Assembly: GCA_963772225.1 (NCBI GenBank)
Contig: CAVYWD010000008.1
Location: forward strand, 310,001-374,000
Source: CAVYWD01 sp963772225
Lineage (GTDB): Bacteria > Myxococcota > Myxococcia > Myxococcales > UBA5297
Length of the DNA: 64,000 bases
Direction: 5' to 3'
Every line of letters starts with the position of its first letter. The first letter of the stretch is position 1. This document shows, one piece after another, positions 25,523 through 35,218 of the stretch. A model generated the notes under the pieces. It saw only the letters and a program-made list of their open reading frames with translations. It was not told the DNA's origin and did not search any database. The translations under genes were made by a program, and so were the position numbers.

Positions 25523-26533
25523 GTGACGAGCCAGACTTCGTGCAGCGGCCGCGGTTCGCGCCCAAAGCCCGTCTGCACCATTCACTACAAGGTGAGCGCC
25601 GTCGTCCCCGCCTACAACGAGGAACGGAACATCGAGCGGATGCTCACCTCCCTGCTCGAGCAACGGCTGACGTCCGGCGCGCTCGCCGAGGTGGTGGTCG
25701 TCTCCAGCGGCTCGACCGACCGCACCGAGGCCATCGTGAGCGGCGTCTCGCGGCGCGACGCGCGGGTACGGGTGCTGCGCCAGGACGTGCGGCTCGGAAA
25801 GGCCGCGGCGGTCAACGCCTACCTTCGGGAGCGGGACACCTCTGCCGACCTCATCCTCATCGCCAGCGCGGACGTCCTTCTCCAACCCGGCTTCCTCGAG
25901 CTGCTGCTCGAGGCCTTCGACGATCCGTCGGTCGGCATGTGCGGCGGCCGCCCGGTGCCTATCAACAGCTGCGACTCGTTGATGGGGCGGGTCGTTCACG
26001 TGATGTGGGACCTGCACCACGAGGTGAACCTCATCGCGCCCAAGCTGGGTGAGGCGGTCGCGATCCGCTCCTCCATGGTGGATGCCTTGCCGGAGGACAG
26101 CCCGGTCGACGAGGCCTCGCTCGAGGCGCAGGTCCACGCGAAGGGGCTGCGCCTCTCCTACGTGCCCGAGGCCGTCCTCGCCAACCGCGGGCCGGACAGC
26201 GCCCGCGAGTTCCTTCGTCAACGGCGGCGGATCGCCGCCGGGCATTACTGGCTCAAGGAGACGACGGGCTACGCCGTCTCGACCCTCGACCTGGGCTTCA
26301 TCGCGAAGCTGGCCTTGCGCTTCCCGAAGCTGACCGACCCTGCCCACGACCTGCCCTATGCCGTGGCGGCGGCCATGGAGCTCGTCGGGCGCGCGTTTGG
26401 ATACTTCGATTTGAAGCGTGGCTACAGCCACGCAATTTGGAAAGTCGCTCCGTCGGCCCACGCGGCGCTCGAGCCGCAGCCGGCGCCGGTTCGCGCCCAG
26501 CGAACCGAGGAGGCGAAGGCGGCGAATGAGTAA
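25523..26533 (+). CDS. GT2 family glycosyltransferase
   Basis: This 336-residue cytoplasmic or membrane-associated transferase has the GT-A nucleotide-sugar fold. AVVPAYNEERNI opens the domain, the SSGSTDRT motif follows, and ASADV replaces the usual DxD (DAD) motif. GTG 25523 has an ideal AAGGAGG 5 bases upstream. The C-terminal 130 residues are charged and could reach the membrane or the radical SAM partner. The stop codon overlaps the next gene, encoding a radical SAM protein, by 8 bases. The altered DxD position leaves metal coordination uncertain. Confidence 0.85.
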   Translation: MTSQTSCSGRGSRPKPVCTIHYKVSAVVPAYNEERNIERMLTSLLEQRLTSGALAEVVVVSSGSTDRTEAIVSGVSRRDARVRVLRQDVRLGKAAAVNAYLRERDTSADLILIASADVLLQPGFLELLLEAFDDPSVGMCGGRPVPINSCDSLMGRVVHVMWDLHHEVNLIAPKLGEAVAIRSSMVDALPEDSPVDEASLEAQVHAKGLRLSYVPEAVLANRGPDSAREFLRQRRRIAAGHYWLKETTGYAVSTLDLGFIAKLALRFPKLTDPAHDLPYAVAAAMELVGRAFGYFDLKRGYSHAIWKVAPSAHAALEPQPAPVRAQRTEEAKAANE

Positions 26534-27629
26534 TCCGCTGCTCACCCGAGCACGCCTGCTCCTGACCTACCCGGCGTTCCGCGCCCTCGGGGTCCCCCGA
26601 GCGCTGCCCATCAACCTGACGGTGAGCGTGACCTACGCGTGTCCCTCACGGTGCAAGACCTGCAACGTCTGGAAGAAGCGCGCGCGCAACCTGAGCGTCG
26701 AGGAGTACCGCCGGGTCTTCGAGTCGCTGGGCGATGCGGTTCAGTGGGTGACGCTGAGCGGCGGCGATCAGTTCCTCCGGGCCGACCTCCCCGAGGTCGC
26801 CCGGGCGGTGCGGGAGATCCTCCGGCCGAGCGTCATCAACCTCCCGATGAACGGGATCCTGACCCACCGAATACAGGAGCTGCTTCCGGCCATCGCTGAG
26901 GCCACCCGCGGGAGCCAGCTCATCCTCAACTTCTCGCTCGATGACGTCGGTGAGCGCCACGACGAGCTGCGCGGCCACCGGAAGAACTACGAGAAAGTCG
27001 AGGCGATGTTCCGGTTTGCCAAGGGCCTGCAGCGCGCCTACTCGCACATGGTCATCGGGATCCACACGGTGGTCTCGCGACACAACGTCGATCGCCTCCC
27101 GGAGATCGCCCAGGCGCTCAAACGGTGGCAGCCCGATTCGTACATCACCGAGGTGGCCGAGGAGCGCGTGGAGCTCGGGACCATCGGCGAGCCCATCTCG
27201 CCGGACCCGAATGCCTACGACCGGGCCGCCGAGTTCTTGATGTGGCAGATCCGCCAGAGGCGGTCGCGCCATCCCGTGGGGCGGCTGGTCGAGTCGTTCC
27301 GCCTCGAGTACTACGAGCTGGCGCGGCGCATCCTGCGCGAGAGGGTTCAGGTCATCCCGTGCTACGGCGGCTGGGCCTCGGCGCAGCTCGCCCCGGACGG
27401 CGAGGTCTGGGGGTGCTGCGTGCGGGCCGAGTCCTTCGGCAACGTGCGCGAGCGTGGCTTGGACTTCGGGAAGGTCTGGGGGTCGGCGGAGGCCGATCGG
27501 TTCCGACAGAGCGTGCGCGCCCGCGAGTGCGCGTGCCCGTTGGCGAACGCTGCCTATACGAATTTGCTGCTGTCGCCTCGGTCGCTTCTCCGCGTGGCTG
27601 CCAACTTCTTGACGTCGGGTCTGAAGTGA
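26526..27629 (+). CDS. Radical SAM protein with C-terminal Cys-rich (SPASM-like) domain
   Basis: This 367-residue radical SAM enzyme has the [4Fe-4S] cluster motif Cys39-x3-Cys43-x2-Cys46 (CPSRCKTC), the GGD motif (LSGGDQF), and later Cys residues in CYGGWAS, WGCCVRAES and RECACPL, arranged like a SPASM/twitch auxiliary-cluster domain. Related enzymes modify peptides, sugars or lipids. ATG 26526 overlaps the GT2 gene by 8 bases, so the two are likely made together. Downstream is a 234-base convergent gap with no gene. Confidence 0.87.
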   Translation: MSNPLLTRARLLLTYPAFRALGVPRALPINLTVSVTYACPSRCKTCNVWKKRARNLSVEEYRRVFESLGDAVQWVTLSGGDQFLRADLPEVARAVREILRPSVINLPMNGILTHRIQELLPAIAEATRGSQLILNFSLDDVGERHDELRGHRKNYEKVEAMFRFAKGLQRAYSHMVIGIHTVVSRHNVDRLPEIAQALKRWQPDSYITEVAEERVELGTIGEPISPDPNAYDRAAEFLMWQIRQRRSRHPVGRLVESFRLEYYELARRILRERVQVIPCYGGWASAQLAPDGEVWGCCVRAESFGNVRERGLDFGKVWGSAEADRFRQSVRARECACPLANAAYTNLLLSPRSLLRVAANFLTSGLK

Positions 27630-27863
27630 CGCTTCTCGTCGGTCGCGCCTAAGCAGGTCCGTCGGAGGTCGCCACTGGCCAAGCGACGCGACCTCGCGAG
27701 CGCCGATGAGCCCGCCACAATACGGCGCGCCGTGCGACAGCTGGGAGTATCGTGCCAACAGCTTCCGGAACGGGATGGCCGGTCAGCCAGCAGGCCATGG
27801 TTGGGCGCAGCGAGAGAAACTGCGCCTGAGGCGAAGGTGCCCGAGCCAGGGCGCCTAGCCTTT

Positions 27864-29345
27864 TCATCGCGCGAGCTGGAACTTTTGGAATGCCAGGGCG
27901 GTCATGCGGAACAGAAGCCAGCCGTGGCGGAAGCGGTCGATCTTCGTGTCCCCGTAGGAGCGCGCTCGATAGCGCACGGGCACCTCGACGAGCTTCAAAC
28001 CACACTTCGCTGCGCCGAAGAGCAGGTCGAAGTCGCCGAAGGGGTCGAAGTCGCCAAAGAAGGACCGCCCTGCGGCGATCCTCTGGTAGGCCTCGCGGCG
28101 CAACACTTTGGTGCCGCAAAGGGTGTCCTTCACCGGCATTCCCAACAGTAGAGTGAAACTGGCGCTGAAGAACTTGTTGCCCAAGATGTTCAACAAGCGC
28201 ATCGCGCCCGTTTCCATCGGGTAGACCATGCGTGAGCCATTGATGAATTCGCCGCGCCCCTCCGCGAGCGCCTCGTAGAACTTGGGCAAATCCTCCGGCG
28301 GCACGGTGAGATCAGCGTCGAGGATCATCAACACCTCGCCGGTCGCTGCGGCGAAGCCCTTGCGCACGGCGTCGCCTTTCCCTTTTCCGGAGCCCTGGTG
28401 GATGAGCTTGGCGTTGGGGCGCTCCTTGAGGTGCCGCTCAATCTCCTGGACGGTGCCGTCGTCCGAATTGCCGTCGACGAAGATGAGCTCCGTTCCGGCC
28501 CCGAGCTCCGGAACGCGCTCAAAGATGTCGGCGATGTTGCCTCTCTCGTTGCGGCAGGGCACGACCACGCTGCAGGTCATCGGCGGCGAGCGGCGCTCGC
28601 AGTCCCACAGAGGGCGCGCGACGAAGTACTGGATTACGGCGAGATGGCGAAGGACGGGCGCGCGCGCGAGCAGCCGGTTTGCGAGCTCGGCGACGAAGGG
28701 AATGTCCTTGGGCACCAACGTGGACGTGCCCTGGCGGACGACCTCGAGGCCATTCAGCGTCAGGAGGTTCGCGACATCGGTCGCCCCGAGCCAGTTGAGC
28801 TCGGGGACGGGCAGCTTCTGGCCCAAAGCGTCCGCCGCGCGCAACACCGGCTCCCACAAGAAGTTGTGACACGTGAGCAAGAGGCGCGAGGTTGGGCCCA
28901 TGACTGCGCGGAGGTTTCGAAGCGCGGCCCAGACATCGTCGAGTAGGCCGAGGGTGTCCGAGAAGACGACGAAGTCGAAAGCCTCCTCGAGGTCCAGGTG
29001 CTCGATGTCGCCGACGCGAAACTCGAGGCCGGGGTGTTTGGACCTGGCGAGCTCGACTTGCTTGGATGAGATGTCGAGGCCAACGCCGCGCGAGGGGCGG
29101 AGCGAGGCCAACAAATCACCCGTCGAGCAGCCGATCTCCAAGACCCGAGCGCCCTCGGGGATGTAGAAATGCGCCAGGCGCTCGATCTGCGAATGGTAGT
29201 ATTGGTTGCGTCGGCGGAAACGGTCCCGCACACCCGCCAGGCCGTCGAGCAGGGCGACGCGTGAAAGGCTGCGCTCGCGCTCTCGCAGCGAGAAGCCAGT
29301 CTGGGAAGCGCCAGGAGGCGCGAAGTTCAAGTCGTGCTTTTCCAT
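27864..29345 (-). CDS. Bifunctional SAM methyltransferase - GT2 glycosyltransferase fusion
   Basis: This 493-residue protein has two domains. Residues 1-250 form a class I methyltransferase with motif I VLEIGCSTGDLL (68-79) and FVVFSDTLGLLDD. Residues 256-493 form a GT2 domain resembling dolichol-phosphate-mannose synthase, with SVVVPCRNERGNI, VDGNSDDGT and the DxD motif ILDADLT (341-347). The linker PPMTCSV marks the junction. Fusion implies one pathway methylates and transfers a sugar in consecutive steps. ATG 29345 lies 19 bases inside the end of the upstream methyltransferase gene, so the pair is coupled. Confidence 0.9.
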   Translation of the reverse strand: MEKHDLNFAPPGASQTGFSLRERERSLSRVALLDGLAGVRDRFRRRNQYYHSQIERLAHFYIPEGARVLEIGCSTGDLLASLRPSRGVGLDISSKQVELARSKHPGLEFRVGDIEHLDLEEAFDFVVFSDTLGLLDDVWAALRNLRAVMGPTSRLLLTCHNFLWEPVLRAADALGQKLPVPELNWLGATDVANLLTLNGLEVVRQGTSTLVPKDIPFVAELANRLLARAPVLRHLAVIQYFVARPLWDCERRSPPMTCSVVVPCRNERGNIADIFERVPELGAGTELIFVDGNSDDGTVQEIERHLKERPNAKLIHQGSGKGKGDAVRKGFAAATGEVLMILDADLTVPPEDLPKFYEALAEGRGEFINGSRMVYPMETGAMRLLNILGNKFFSASFTLLLGMPVKDTLCGTKVLRREAYQRIAAGRSFFGDFDPFGDFDLLFGAAKCGLKLVEVPVRYRARSYGDTKIDRFRHGWLLFRMTALAFQKFQLAR

Positions 29346-30115
29346 CGTTCGTGCTCACGGGCTGCGGGAGGACCGGCGCTGGAATGCTCTTCGCGGTCCA
29401 GGACGATCACCTGATAACTCCAGAACACCTCGGGCAAGTGCTCGGCGGCGCGATCGAGCATGGAAAAGACCTGGCTCGCGGAGGGAGAGTATGCCAGTAC
29501 GGGCACGCCAAATTGGTAGTGAAAAACCAAGCGAGCGAGGCTCTGGGGCTCCGCCGCCCGCCTCCGGGCCTTCCAGCCGGGCCGGGCCAGGATCCTGTCG
29601 AGTAGGTGTGGCCACGAGTGAAAGAGGCCTCGCTCCGCGCGGCGTACGAGCCCGAGCCCGGCGATGAGCGGCGCGAGAGGGTTCGGCTCGATCACCACGA
29701 CACGCCGGTCGGCCACGCGCAAGATCTCTTCGACGGCGCCAGCGCGGTTGCGCACGTGATGCAGCAGGTCGCGGCAGAGGGCCGTGGGGAATGCGCGGTC
29801 GCGGAACGGGAGGCAGGTCGCGTCGGCGGCGGCGAGGCAATTTGCCTCGGGTAGGACCTGGCGCGCGTGGGCGACCTTCTTCTGCGAGAAGTCGATGCCG
29901 GCGTAGTCGCCCCGATACCCAACTGCTCGCAAAGTCCGCAGCGTGTCGCCCTCCCCGCAGCCGACGTCGAGAAGTTGACCTCCAACGATGAGGCCGGAGA
30001 CCGCTCCGAGCAGCGATTCCTCCAGCCGTCGGATGGGCTCGCAGGTTCGCCAGTGCTCGTGGGCAAGGTCGACTTGGGCCCAGTGCGATCTCTGTTCGCG
30101 TTCGAAGCGGTCCAT
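29327..30115 (-). CDS. Class I SAM-dependent methyltransferase
   Basis: This 262-residue methyltransferase has motif I LLDVGCGEGDTL (about 48-59), the acidic DFSQKKV ribose-binding Asp, and DATCLPFRDRAF. The start chosen is ATG 30115 (MDRFEREQRSHW); upstream frame sequence is not protein-like. A hydrophobic, strand-rich C-terminal domain follows residue 190. The 3' end overlaps the methyltransferase-GT2 fusion. It is divergent from the YfhO-like gene at 30459. A surface-sugar or lipid acceptor is likely from context but unproven. Confidence 0.85.
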   Translation of the reverse strand: MDRFEREQRSHWAQVDLAHEHWRTCEPIRRLEESLLGAVSGLIVGGQLLDVGCGEGDTLRTLRAVGYRGDYAGIDFSQKKVAHARQVLPEANCLAAADATCLPFRDRAFPTALCRDLLHHVRNRAGAVEEILRVADRRVVVIEPNPLAPLIAGLGLVRRAERGLFHSWPHLLDRILARPGWKARRRAAEPQSLARLVFHYQFGVPVLAYSPSASQVFSMLDRAAEHLPEVFWSYQVIVLDREEHSSAGPPAAREHERWKSTT

Positions 30116-30458
30116 CGGTGATCGGCCTTGGTTCGGCGCGGCGGAGAAGGGGGGAAGCGACCTCCTGCCTGGTCGAGCTTCTGGCGAGCGGCGCCAGCGT
30201 CGTGGACAGAAGGTACCAGGTTGCGGCGTCGAGAGCGAAACGGACGAGGATCTGGCGGAGGCGTGTCGCCTCCCGACATTCTGCGCAGGCGCTCGCACGC
30301 CGTGCCGGGGCAATGGAGGACCGCCCGATTCTTCCCGTCCGAAGGCGATCGCGCAATACTCTCGACTCGCGACCGCGCTGAGCCTATCCACGGGGCCGAT
30401 GAATGAGCTGTGCAATGCCGATCGCCGATGTTCGCCGGCACCTCGGACGGAGAAAAGG
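30116..30458. other. Divergent spacer of 343 bases
   Basis: This lies between the divergent methyltransferase and YfhO-like genes and should carry promoters for both. I could not identify convincing -35/-10 or -24/-12 elements. An ATG at 30399 in frame with the YfhO-like gene is an alternative start. Confidence 0.5.
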
Positions 30459-32789
30459 GTGAAGAGACTGAAGAAGGAGTCCCTCCTTGGCTGGCTCGTC
30501 TGCGGAGGAGGCCCGCTGTTCTTTGCCATCCCATTCCTGAGGGGGCGGGTCCTCCTCTTCCGAGACATCCTCATCTTTGCAGTCCCTCAGCAGGTCACGA
30601 TTGTCCGCGAATGGATCGCGGGCCGGCTGCCGGAGTGGAATCCGTTCCTCTACGGTGGAGTGCCGCTCCTGGCGGAGCCTGGATCTGGAGTCTTTTATCC
30701 GCCCAATCTCTTGTTCCACTGGATGCCGCCGGAGCGCGCCGCGACCGCGTTCGTCCTCGTCCACATGCCCCTCGCGGCGGCCGGCGCCTACGCGCTTGCC
30801 CGAGTCTTGGGCTTGGGGCGCACCTCGGCTGCATTCGCGGCGCTCGGATTCTCGGCCAGCGGTTTCCTGCTCTCGATGCACGGTGGGCACTACTACTTTG
30901 CCTCGACCGCGTGGCTCCCCGCGACCGTCGCCGCCCTGGTCCGGTTTGTCGATCGGCCAAGCGCCGGCTCTCTGGCGTTGGCGGCGCTGAGCGTGGCGCT
31001 GATGGTGCTCAACGGAGAGCTTCAAAGCGCGGCATTCGCTGGAGGCCTGGCGGTGCTGATGGCTTTCGCTACCCGCCGCCTCGCCGGCGCGGCATTGGCG
31101 ACCGCCGCCTTTTTCCTCGGGACCCTGTTGAGCGGTATTCAACTGGTGCCGAGTCTCCTCTTCTCGCGCACCACCGTGCGCGCCTCGGGGCTGCTGCTCG
31201 AGCAAGCCTCGCTGTGGTCGCTACACCCTATTCGCTGGCTCGAGTTCATCATTCCGATGCCGTTCGGAATGCCTTTCCCGGACAATGGATTCTGGGGAGG
31301 GGCGTTGCTCGACGGAACTCACCCGCTCCCCTGGGCGGTGAGCTTGTATCTGGGAGCCCCGCTGGCGATCCTCGCTGCCTCGGCGGTGGGGCGAGGGCTG
31401 CCGGCGCGGATGAAGGCGCTCGCTCTCGTGGCGCCGCTTTCACTCGTGATCGCCGCCGGGAAACACCTGCCAGTCTTCGCACTCTGGTACCGGTGGGTTC
31501 CGCTCGCCGATCGTTTTCGCTATCCGGCGAAATTCGCCGCACTCGCCACCCTGGCCATCGTGCTCCTCGCCGGCTGGGGGCTGGAGCGGCTCGACGCCGC
31601 ACCGCGCCGCGCACTGAGAGCGGCGCTCGCTCTGGCGGCGGTCCTTTGGACGGGTCTCGGGGTGGTCTCGTCGTCCTATCCTCAGCTTCAAGGGCCAATC
31701 GCCCGCGGGCTCGCGAAGGCGGAGGCGAACAGCACCCCTGACCTCGCTTTCGATTCTCTTGTCGGAAGCGTGCGGACTTCCGCGCTTGCTTCCTCGGTGG
31801 TCGTTCTCGCACTCCTGCTCGGGAGGCGACGCCCGCGCGCTAGAGCGCCTCTCGTGTTCGTGGTCGCGGCGCTCGACCTACTTTCCGCGGGTTTCAGATC
31901 CCTGTCATGGGGCAGCGCCGCGTTCATGGAGTTTATGCCCGAATACGTGCATCGAGCTCAAGCCCTCACGCCGCCTGGCACCGCCGGGAGATTCCGGCGC
32001 GACCCGTTCTGCCGCTTCCGAATGTCTAGCACCGCTGGGACCCTGATCGAGCGCATCCGGGAGATCGATTGGTACACCGGAAAGCAAAACTTCCCAGCGC
32101 TCTTTTCCATGAAGAGCATTCTGGGTTACGGGGCGGCGGAGCTCGCGGAGAAGGTCGCCGTTTTCAGGGCGCTCAATTCCAGCGACCCGGACCGCGCAGA
32201 CCGCCTGTTCGGCGCGGCCGTTCGAATGGACTGCGCGAGCGATGGAAGCGTCGTCGTGCGGGCGGTTCTCAATCCATTGCCGCGGGCGAGCGTCCTCAGG
32301 GCTGAGTCGGTGCGCGCCAGCGATCTCTTGAGCCGCTTGGCGCAGTCGGACTTTGATCCCGAGAAGACGGCCTTGATTGCGGTCGACGATGCGCCCGCCG
32401 TGGCGGACGGCGGGGGCGGCGAAGCCGCGATCGACCTCGACGTCCCCGGGCACGTGCGCCTGCGGACTTCCGGGAAGGGAGGCATGATGGTGTTTCTAGA
32501 GTCGTTTGCGGAAGGTTGGGAGGCGCGGGTCGATGGCGCGAGGGTGGCGGTGGTTCGGGTCGACGGCCTCTGGCTCGGCGTCCCAGTCGACGGGGGGAAG
32601 CACCATGTCGAGCTGAAGTATCGGACGCCGGGGCTCTATTTGGGCATGGCGCTGACGGTCGTCGGCGCGCTCATGCTGCTCGCCTCCTTCGGCGTGGAGC
32701 AAATCGTCGCGTCGAGTCGCGCCCATGCGTCTCGACCCTCTCCTTCTGGCGCGACGGCTCCTCGACTCTTCCGTGGGCGCGAGGGATAG
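30459..32789 (+). CDS. YfhO-like polytopic membrane protein, copy A
   Basis: This 776-residue protein has about 12 transmembrane helices (to about residue 500) and a C-terminal extracytoplasmic domain ending in another helix. Family marks include FRDILIFAVPQQ, LPEWNPFLYGGVPLLAEPGSG, the ADRFRYPAKF motif, and near the end ESFAEGWEARVDG. YfhO proteins are GT-C-like and linked to glycosylation of surface polymers. GTG 30459 has GGAG 6 bases upstream and is taken as the start; ATG 30399 would add 20 residues. It is followed one base later by a second copy. Confidence 0.85.
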   Translation: MKRLKKESLLGWLVCGGGPLFFAIPFLRGRVLLFRDILIFAVPQQVTIVREWIAGRLPEWNPFLYGGVPLLAEPGSGVFYPPNLLFHWMPPERAATAFVLVHMPLAAAGAYALARVLGLGRTSAAFAALGFSASGFLLSMHGGHYYFASTAWLPATVAALVRFVDRPSAGSLALAALSVALMVLNGELQSAAFAGGLAVLMAFATRRLAGAALATAAFFLGTLLSGIQLVPSLLFSRTTVRASGLLLEQASLWSLHPIRWLEFIIPMPFGMPFPDNGFWGGALLDGTHPLPWAVSLYLGAPLAILAASAVGRGLPARMKALALVAPLSLVIAAGKHLPVFALWYRWVPLADRFRYPAKFAALATLAIVLLAGWGLERLDAAPRRALRAALALAAVLWTGLGVVSSSYPQLQGPIARGLAKAEANSTPDLAFDSLVGSVRTSALASSVVVLALLLGRRRPRARAPLVFVVAALDLLSAGFRSLSWGSAAFMEFMPEYVHRAQALTPPGTAGRFRRDPFCRFRMSSTAGTLIERIREIDWYTGKQNFPALFSMKSILGYGAAELAEKVAVFRALNSSDPDRADRLFGAAVRMDCASDGSVVVRAVLNPLPRASVLRAESVRASDLLSRLAQSDFDPEKTALIAVDDAPAVADGGGGEAAIDLDVPGHVRLRTSGKGGMMVFLESFAEGWEARVDGARVAVVRVDGLWLGVPVDGGKHHVELKYRTPGLYLGMALTVVGALMLLASFGVEQIVASSRAHASRPSPSGATAPRLFRGREG

Positions 32790-32790
32790 A

Positions 32791-35202
32791 ATGTGCGCCC
32801 AAGGCCGAATGCTAAGCCGCATCACCCCGACGCTTGCCTACCGCCGTGCTACGCAGCGGTCTGCTTTGGCGGCTGGTGGAATCGTGTTTGGCGCCCTGAT
32901 GCTTGGGCCGCTGGTGGGGCAGTTTCTCTACGGCCTCGACCTCACCCGCATCGACGCAGCCTTGCTTTGTGCGGCGCGCGAGCGGTTGCAGAGCGGACAG
33001 GGGCTTTGGCTCTCGCCATTGCTCGAGAACGGCGGGCCCCTCCTCGCGCGGCCTGACGCCGAGTTGCTCTATCCGCCGCGCTGGATCGCCCTCCTGTTGC
33101 CGATCGACTGGGGAGTCGCCTTCAGCGTCGCATTTCATCTCGCCGTCGCCGCCGCGGGGATCACCTGGCTCACGCGCACGTTCGGCGCAAAGCCCTTCAC
33201 TGCGGCGTCAATCGGCATCGCGTTCGCCTTCAGCGGGACGGCGCTTGATCTCATACGGCATGCTCACTACATATCCGGTGGCGCGTGGTTGCCCGTTACC
33301 TGGGCAGCCTCCCGGCGGTCGGTGCGGCCGCGAGCAACCCGCTTTGACGTCGGTGCGGTCTTCGGCGGGCTCGCCGGATGCCTCCTCGGCGGGGAGCCTC
33401 AGGCATTTGCGATCGCCTTTGGGCTCGTCACGATCGAAGTCGCCCTTGCGCTGGCGCGCACGCGAGGCCGGGCTTTCCGCCGCGCTGCACTGACCCTCGG
33501 GGCAGCGGGCGCAGGCTTCGCACTGGGCCTGAGCCAGTGGCTCTTGACGTTGGGAGAGCTCGCGCTCACCCGGCGGTCTGGGAATCTCCCCATCGCGGAA
33601 GCGCTGCAGTGGTCCTTCGCGCCGCTGCTTTGGCTCGGAACTGCGGTCCCCGGTGTGCCGCTCGCGCCGGTGGAGCCCCACACGAACCTGTGGCAGATCT
33701 CCGCGCACGCGATCGGCGCCTCTCCATGGAACGCCGGACCCTACGTCGGCCCGCTCTTCGCCCTGGCCGTTCTCGGCGGGCTCCTCCTGCGTCGCGGGCG
33801 CGTCGCGGCCGTCGTCTTCGGCGTCGCGTTGCTCTTCGCATTGGGGGAGCACACGCCGTTTCTTCCTGCCCTGATGCGGCTCCTCCCGCCGCTGGCGCGC
33901 TTTCGGTATCCGGCGAAGTACCTGGTCGTGACGTTCGCGGCGGCTTCCGTCCTCGCGGCGCTGGCGTTCGACCGGATCGCGAGCAGCCGAAAGGCTCGCC
34001 ATGCATTCTCCATTGCAGGCGTCGCTGTGATCGCGGTGTTGCTGGGGGCCTGGGCGCTCGTGGGGGCTCATGCCTCAGAGTTCAACAGCGTGGCGAGGGC
34101 CATGCGACCGGAAGGCACCCGGACCTGGGGCGAGCTCCCGACCCTGTCGGAGGCGCTGCGCCTCTCCCTGCTACAGGCGCTGGCGCCCTTGGCTCTGGGG
34201 ATGGCGGTCCTTTCGGCCGCGCGCTTCCGCAAGAGAATCGCGGCGCTCGCGGCGCTCGACGTCATCGCCGCGTCGGCCTATGTTCTTTGCCTCGGCGACA
34301 GCTTGATCCCTCTCCGCTCGCCGCTCTCACGCCTGCGCACCAATGCGGTTCGCCAAGAGAGCGTGCTGTGCACGCAGCCGCGATTCTCCTCGCTCGTCTT
34401 TCCGCTCGGGGGACGCATCGAGTGGGGGCAGGCGCTGTGGGCGCGGCAGCATCTGCTCCCCGAGATCCAGGCTTGCGATGGGGTCACCAGCGCGACGAGC
34501 TACAGTCCTCTCGAATCTGCGATAGGAGGGTCGCTCGTCTCCGCGTTCGACAGAAGCTCGCTTGCGGCCGCCCGCGCGCTCGGATGCACGCACCTGATTC
34601 TCGAGTCGCCATCGCACGATGGGGCGACCCGCGAGCTCTCGCCTTTCCCGATCGAGACCGCCCCGATTCCCGAGTTGAGCGCAAGGAATTATGGGATCGC
34701 CGTGGAAGAGTTGCTCGACCCTATTCCGGCGGCCTTTTTTGTCCAAGAGCCGAAACTTTTTCACGTCGAGGCCGATGTCCTCGCGGCGGTCGAGAGCGCC
34801 CGCTCGGCGGTGGAGGCCACGCGCGTCATCGACGATCCGCTCAGGCGGCTTGCTCCAGAACGCAGTCTCCCAGGAGGCAGGGGAGTGACCGGCGCGCGGG
34901 TCCAGTGGCTTCAGGCTGATCGTGCTCGCTTGGTGCTGGATGGCAGTGGACCTGCCTTGGCTGGTTTGAGGACGAGCTATCTCGTTGGATGGCGCGCGTA
35001 CCAGAGAGAAGCAGAGCTTCCGGTTCTGCGAAGCGCGGGAAATCAAGTTGCCGCGCTGGTTTCCGACGCGTCTGCAGGGCCAATCGAGTTTGTCTACCGG
35101 GCGCCGAATCGCGGTACGAGCGTCGCCGCGGCCCTCGTGGGTGTGGCGCTGGGCGCAGCGATGCTCGCGGCCTCAGGTCGGTCGCGCACGCCTCGCGCGT
35201 AG
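32791..35202 (+). CDS. YfhO-like polytopic membrane protein, copy B
   Basis: This 803-residue relative of copy A has about 12 helices and the motifs PLLENGGPLLARPDAELLYPP and LARFRYPAKYLV. A long C-terminal extracytoplasmic domain ends in a last helix (VAAALVGVALGAAMLAA). The ATG at 32791 follows the stop of copy A by one base with GAGGGA just upstream, so the two are one operon. Alternative starts at 32725 and 32809 are less well placed. Shared order suggests two related transferases acting on one polymer. Confidence 0.83.
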   Translation: MCAQGRMLSRITPTLAYRRATQRSALAAGGIVFGALMLGPLVGQFLYGLDLTRIDAALLCAARERLQSGQGLWLSPLLENGGPLLARPDAELLYPPRWIALLLPIDWGVAFSVAFHLAVAAAGITWLTRTFGAKPFTAASIGIAFAFSGTALDLIRHAHYISGGAWLPVTWAASRRSVRPRATRFDVGAVFGGLAGCLLGGEPQAFAIAFGLVTIEVALALARTRGRAFRRAALTLGAAGAGFALGLSQWLLTLGELALTRRSGNLPIAEALQWSFAPLLWLGTAVPGVPLAPVEPHTNLWQISAHAIGASPWNAGPYVGPLFALAVLGGLLLRRGRVAAVVFGVALLFALGEHTPFLPALMRLLPPLARFRYPAKYLVVTFAAASVLAALAFDRIASSRKARHAFSIAGVAVIAVLLGAWALVGAHASEFNSVARAMRPEGTRTWGELPTLSEALRLSLLQALAPLALGMAVLSAARFRKRIAALAALDVIAASAYVLCLGDSLIPLRSPLSRLRTNAVRQESVLCTQPRFSSLVFPLGGRIEWGQALWARQHLLPEIQACDGVTSATSYSPLESAIGGSLVSAFDRSSLAAARALGCTHLILESPSHDGATRELSPFPIETAPIPELSARNYGIAVEELLDPIPAAFFVQEPKLFHVEADVLAAVESARSAVEATRVIDDPLRRLAPERSLPGGRGVTGARVQWLQADRARLVLDGSGPALAGLRTSYLVGWRAYQREAELPVLRSAGNQVAALVSDASAGPIEFVYRAPNRGTSVAAALVGVALGAAMLAASGRSRTPRA

Positions 35203-35218
35203 TGGAGTAGGGCGGCGA

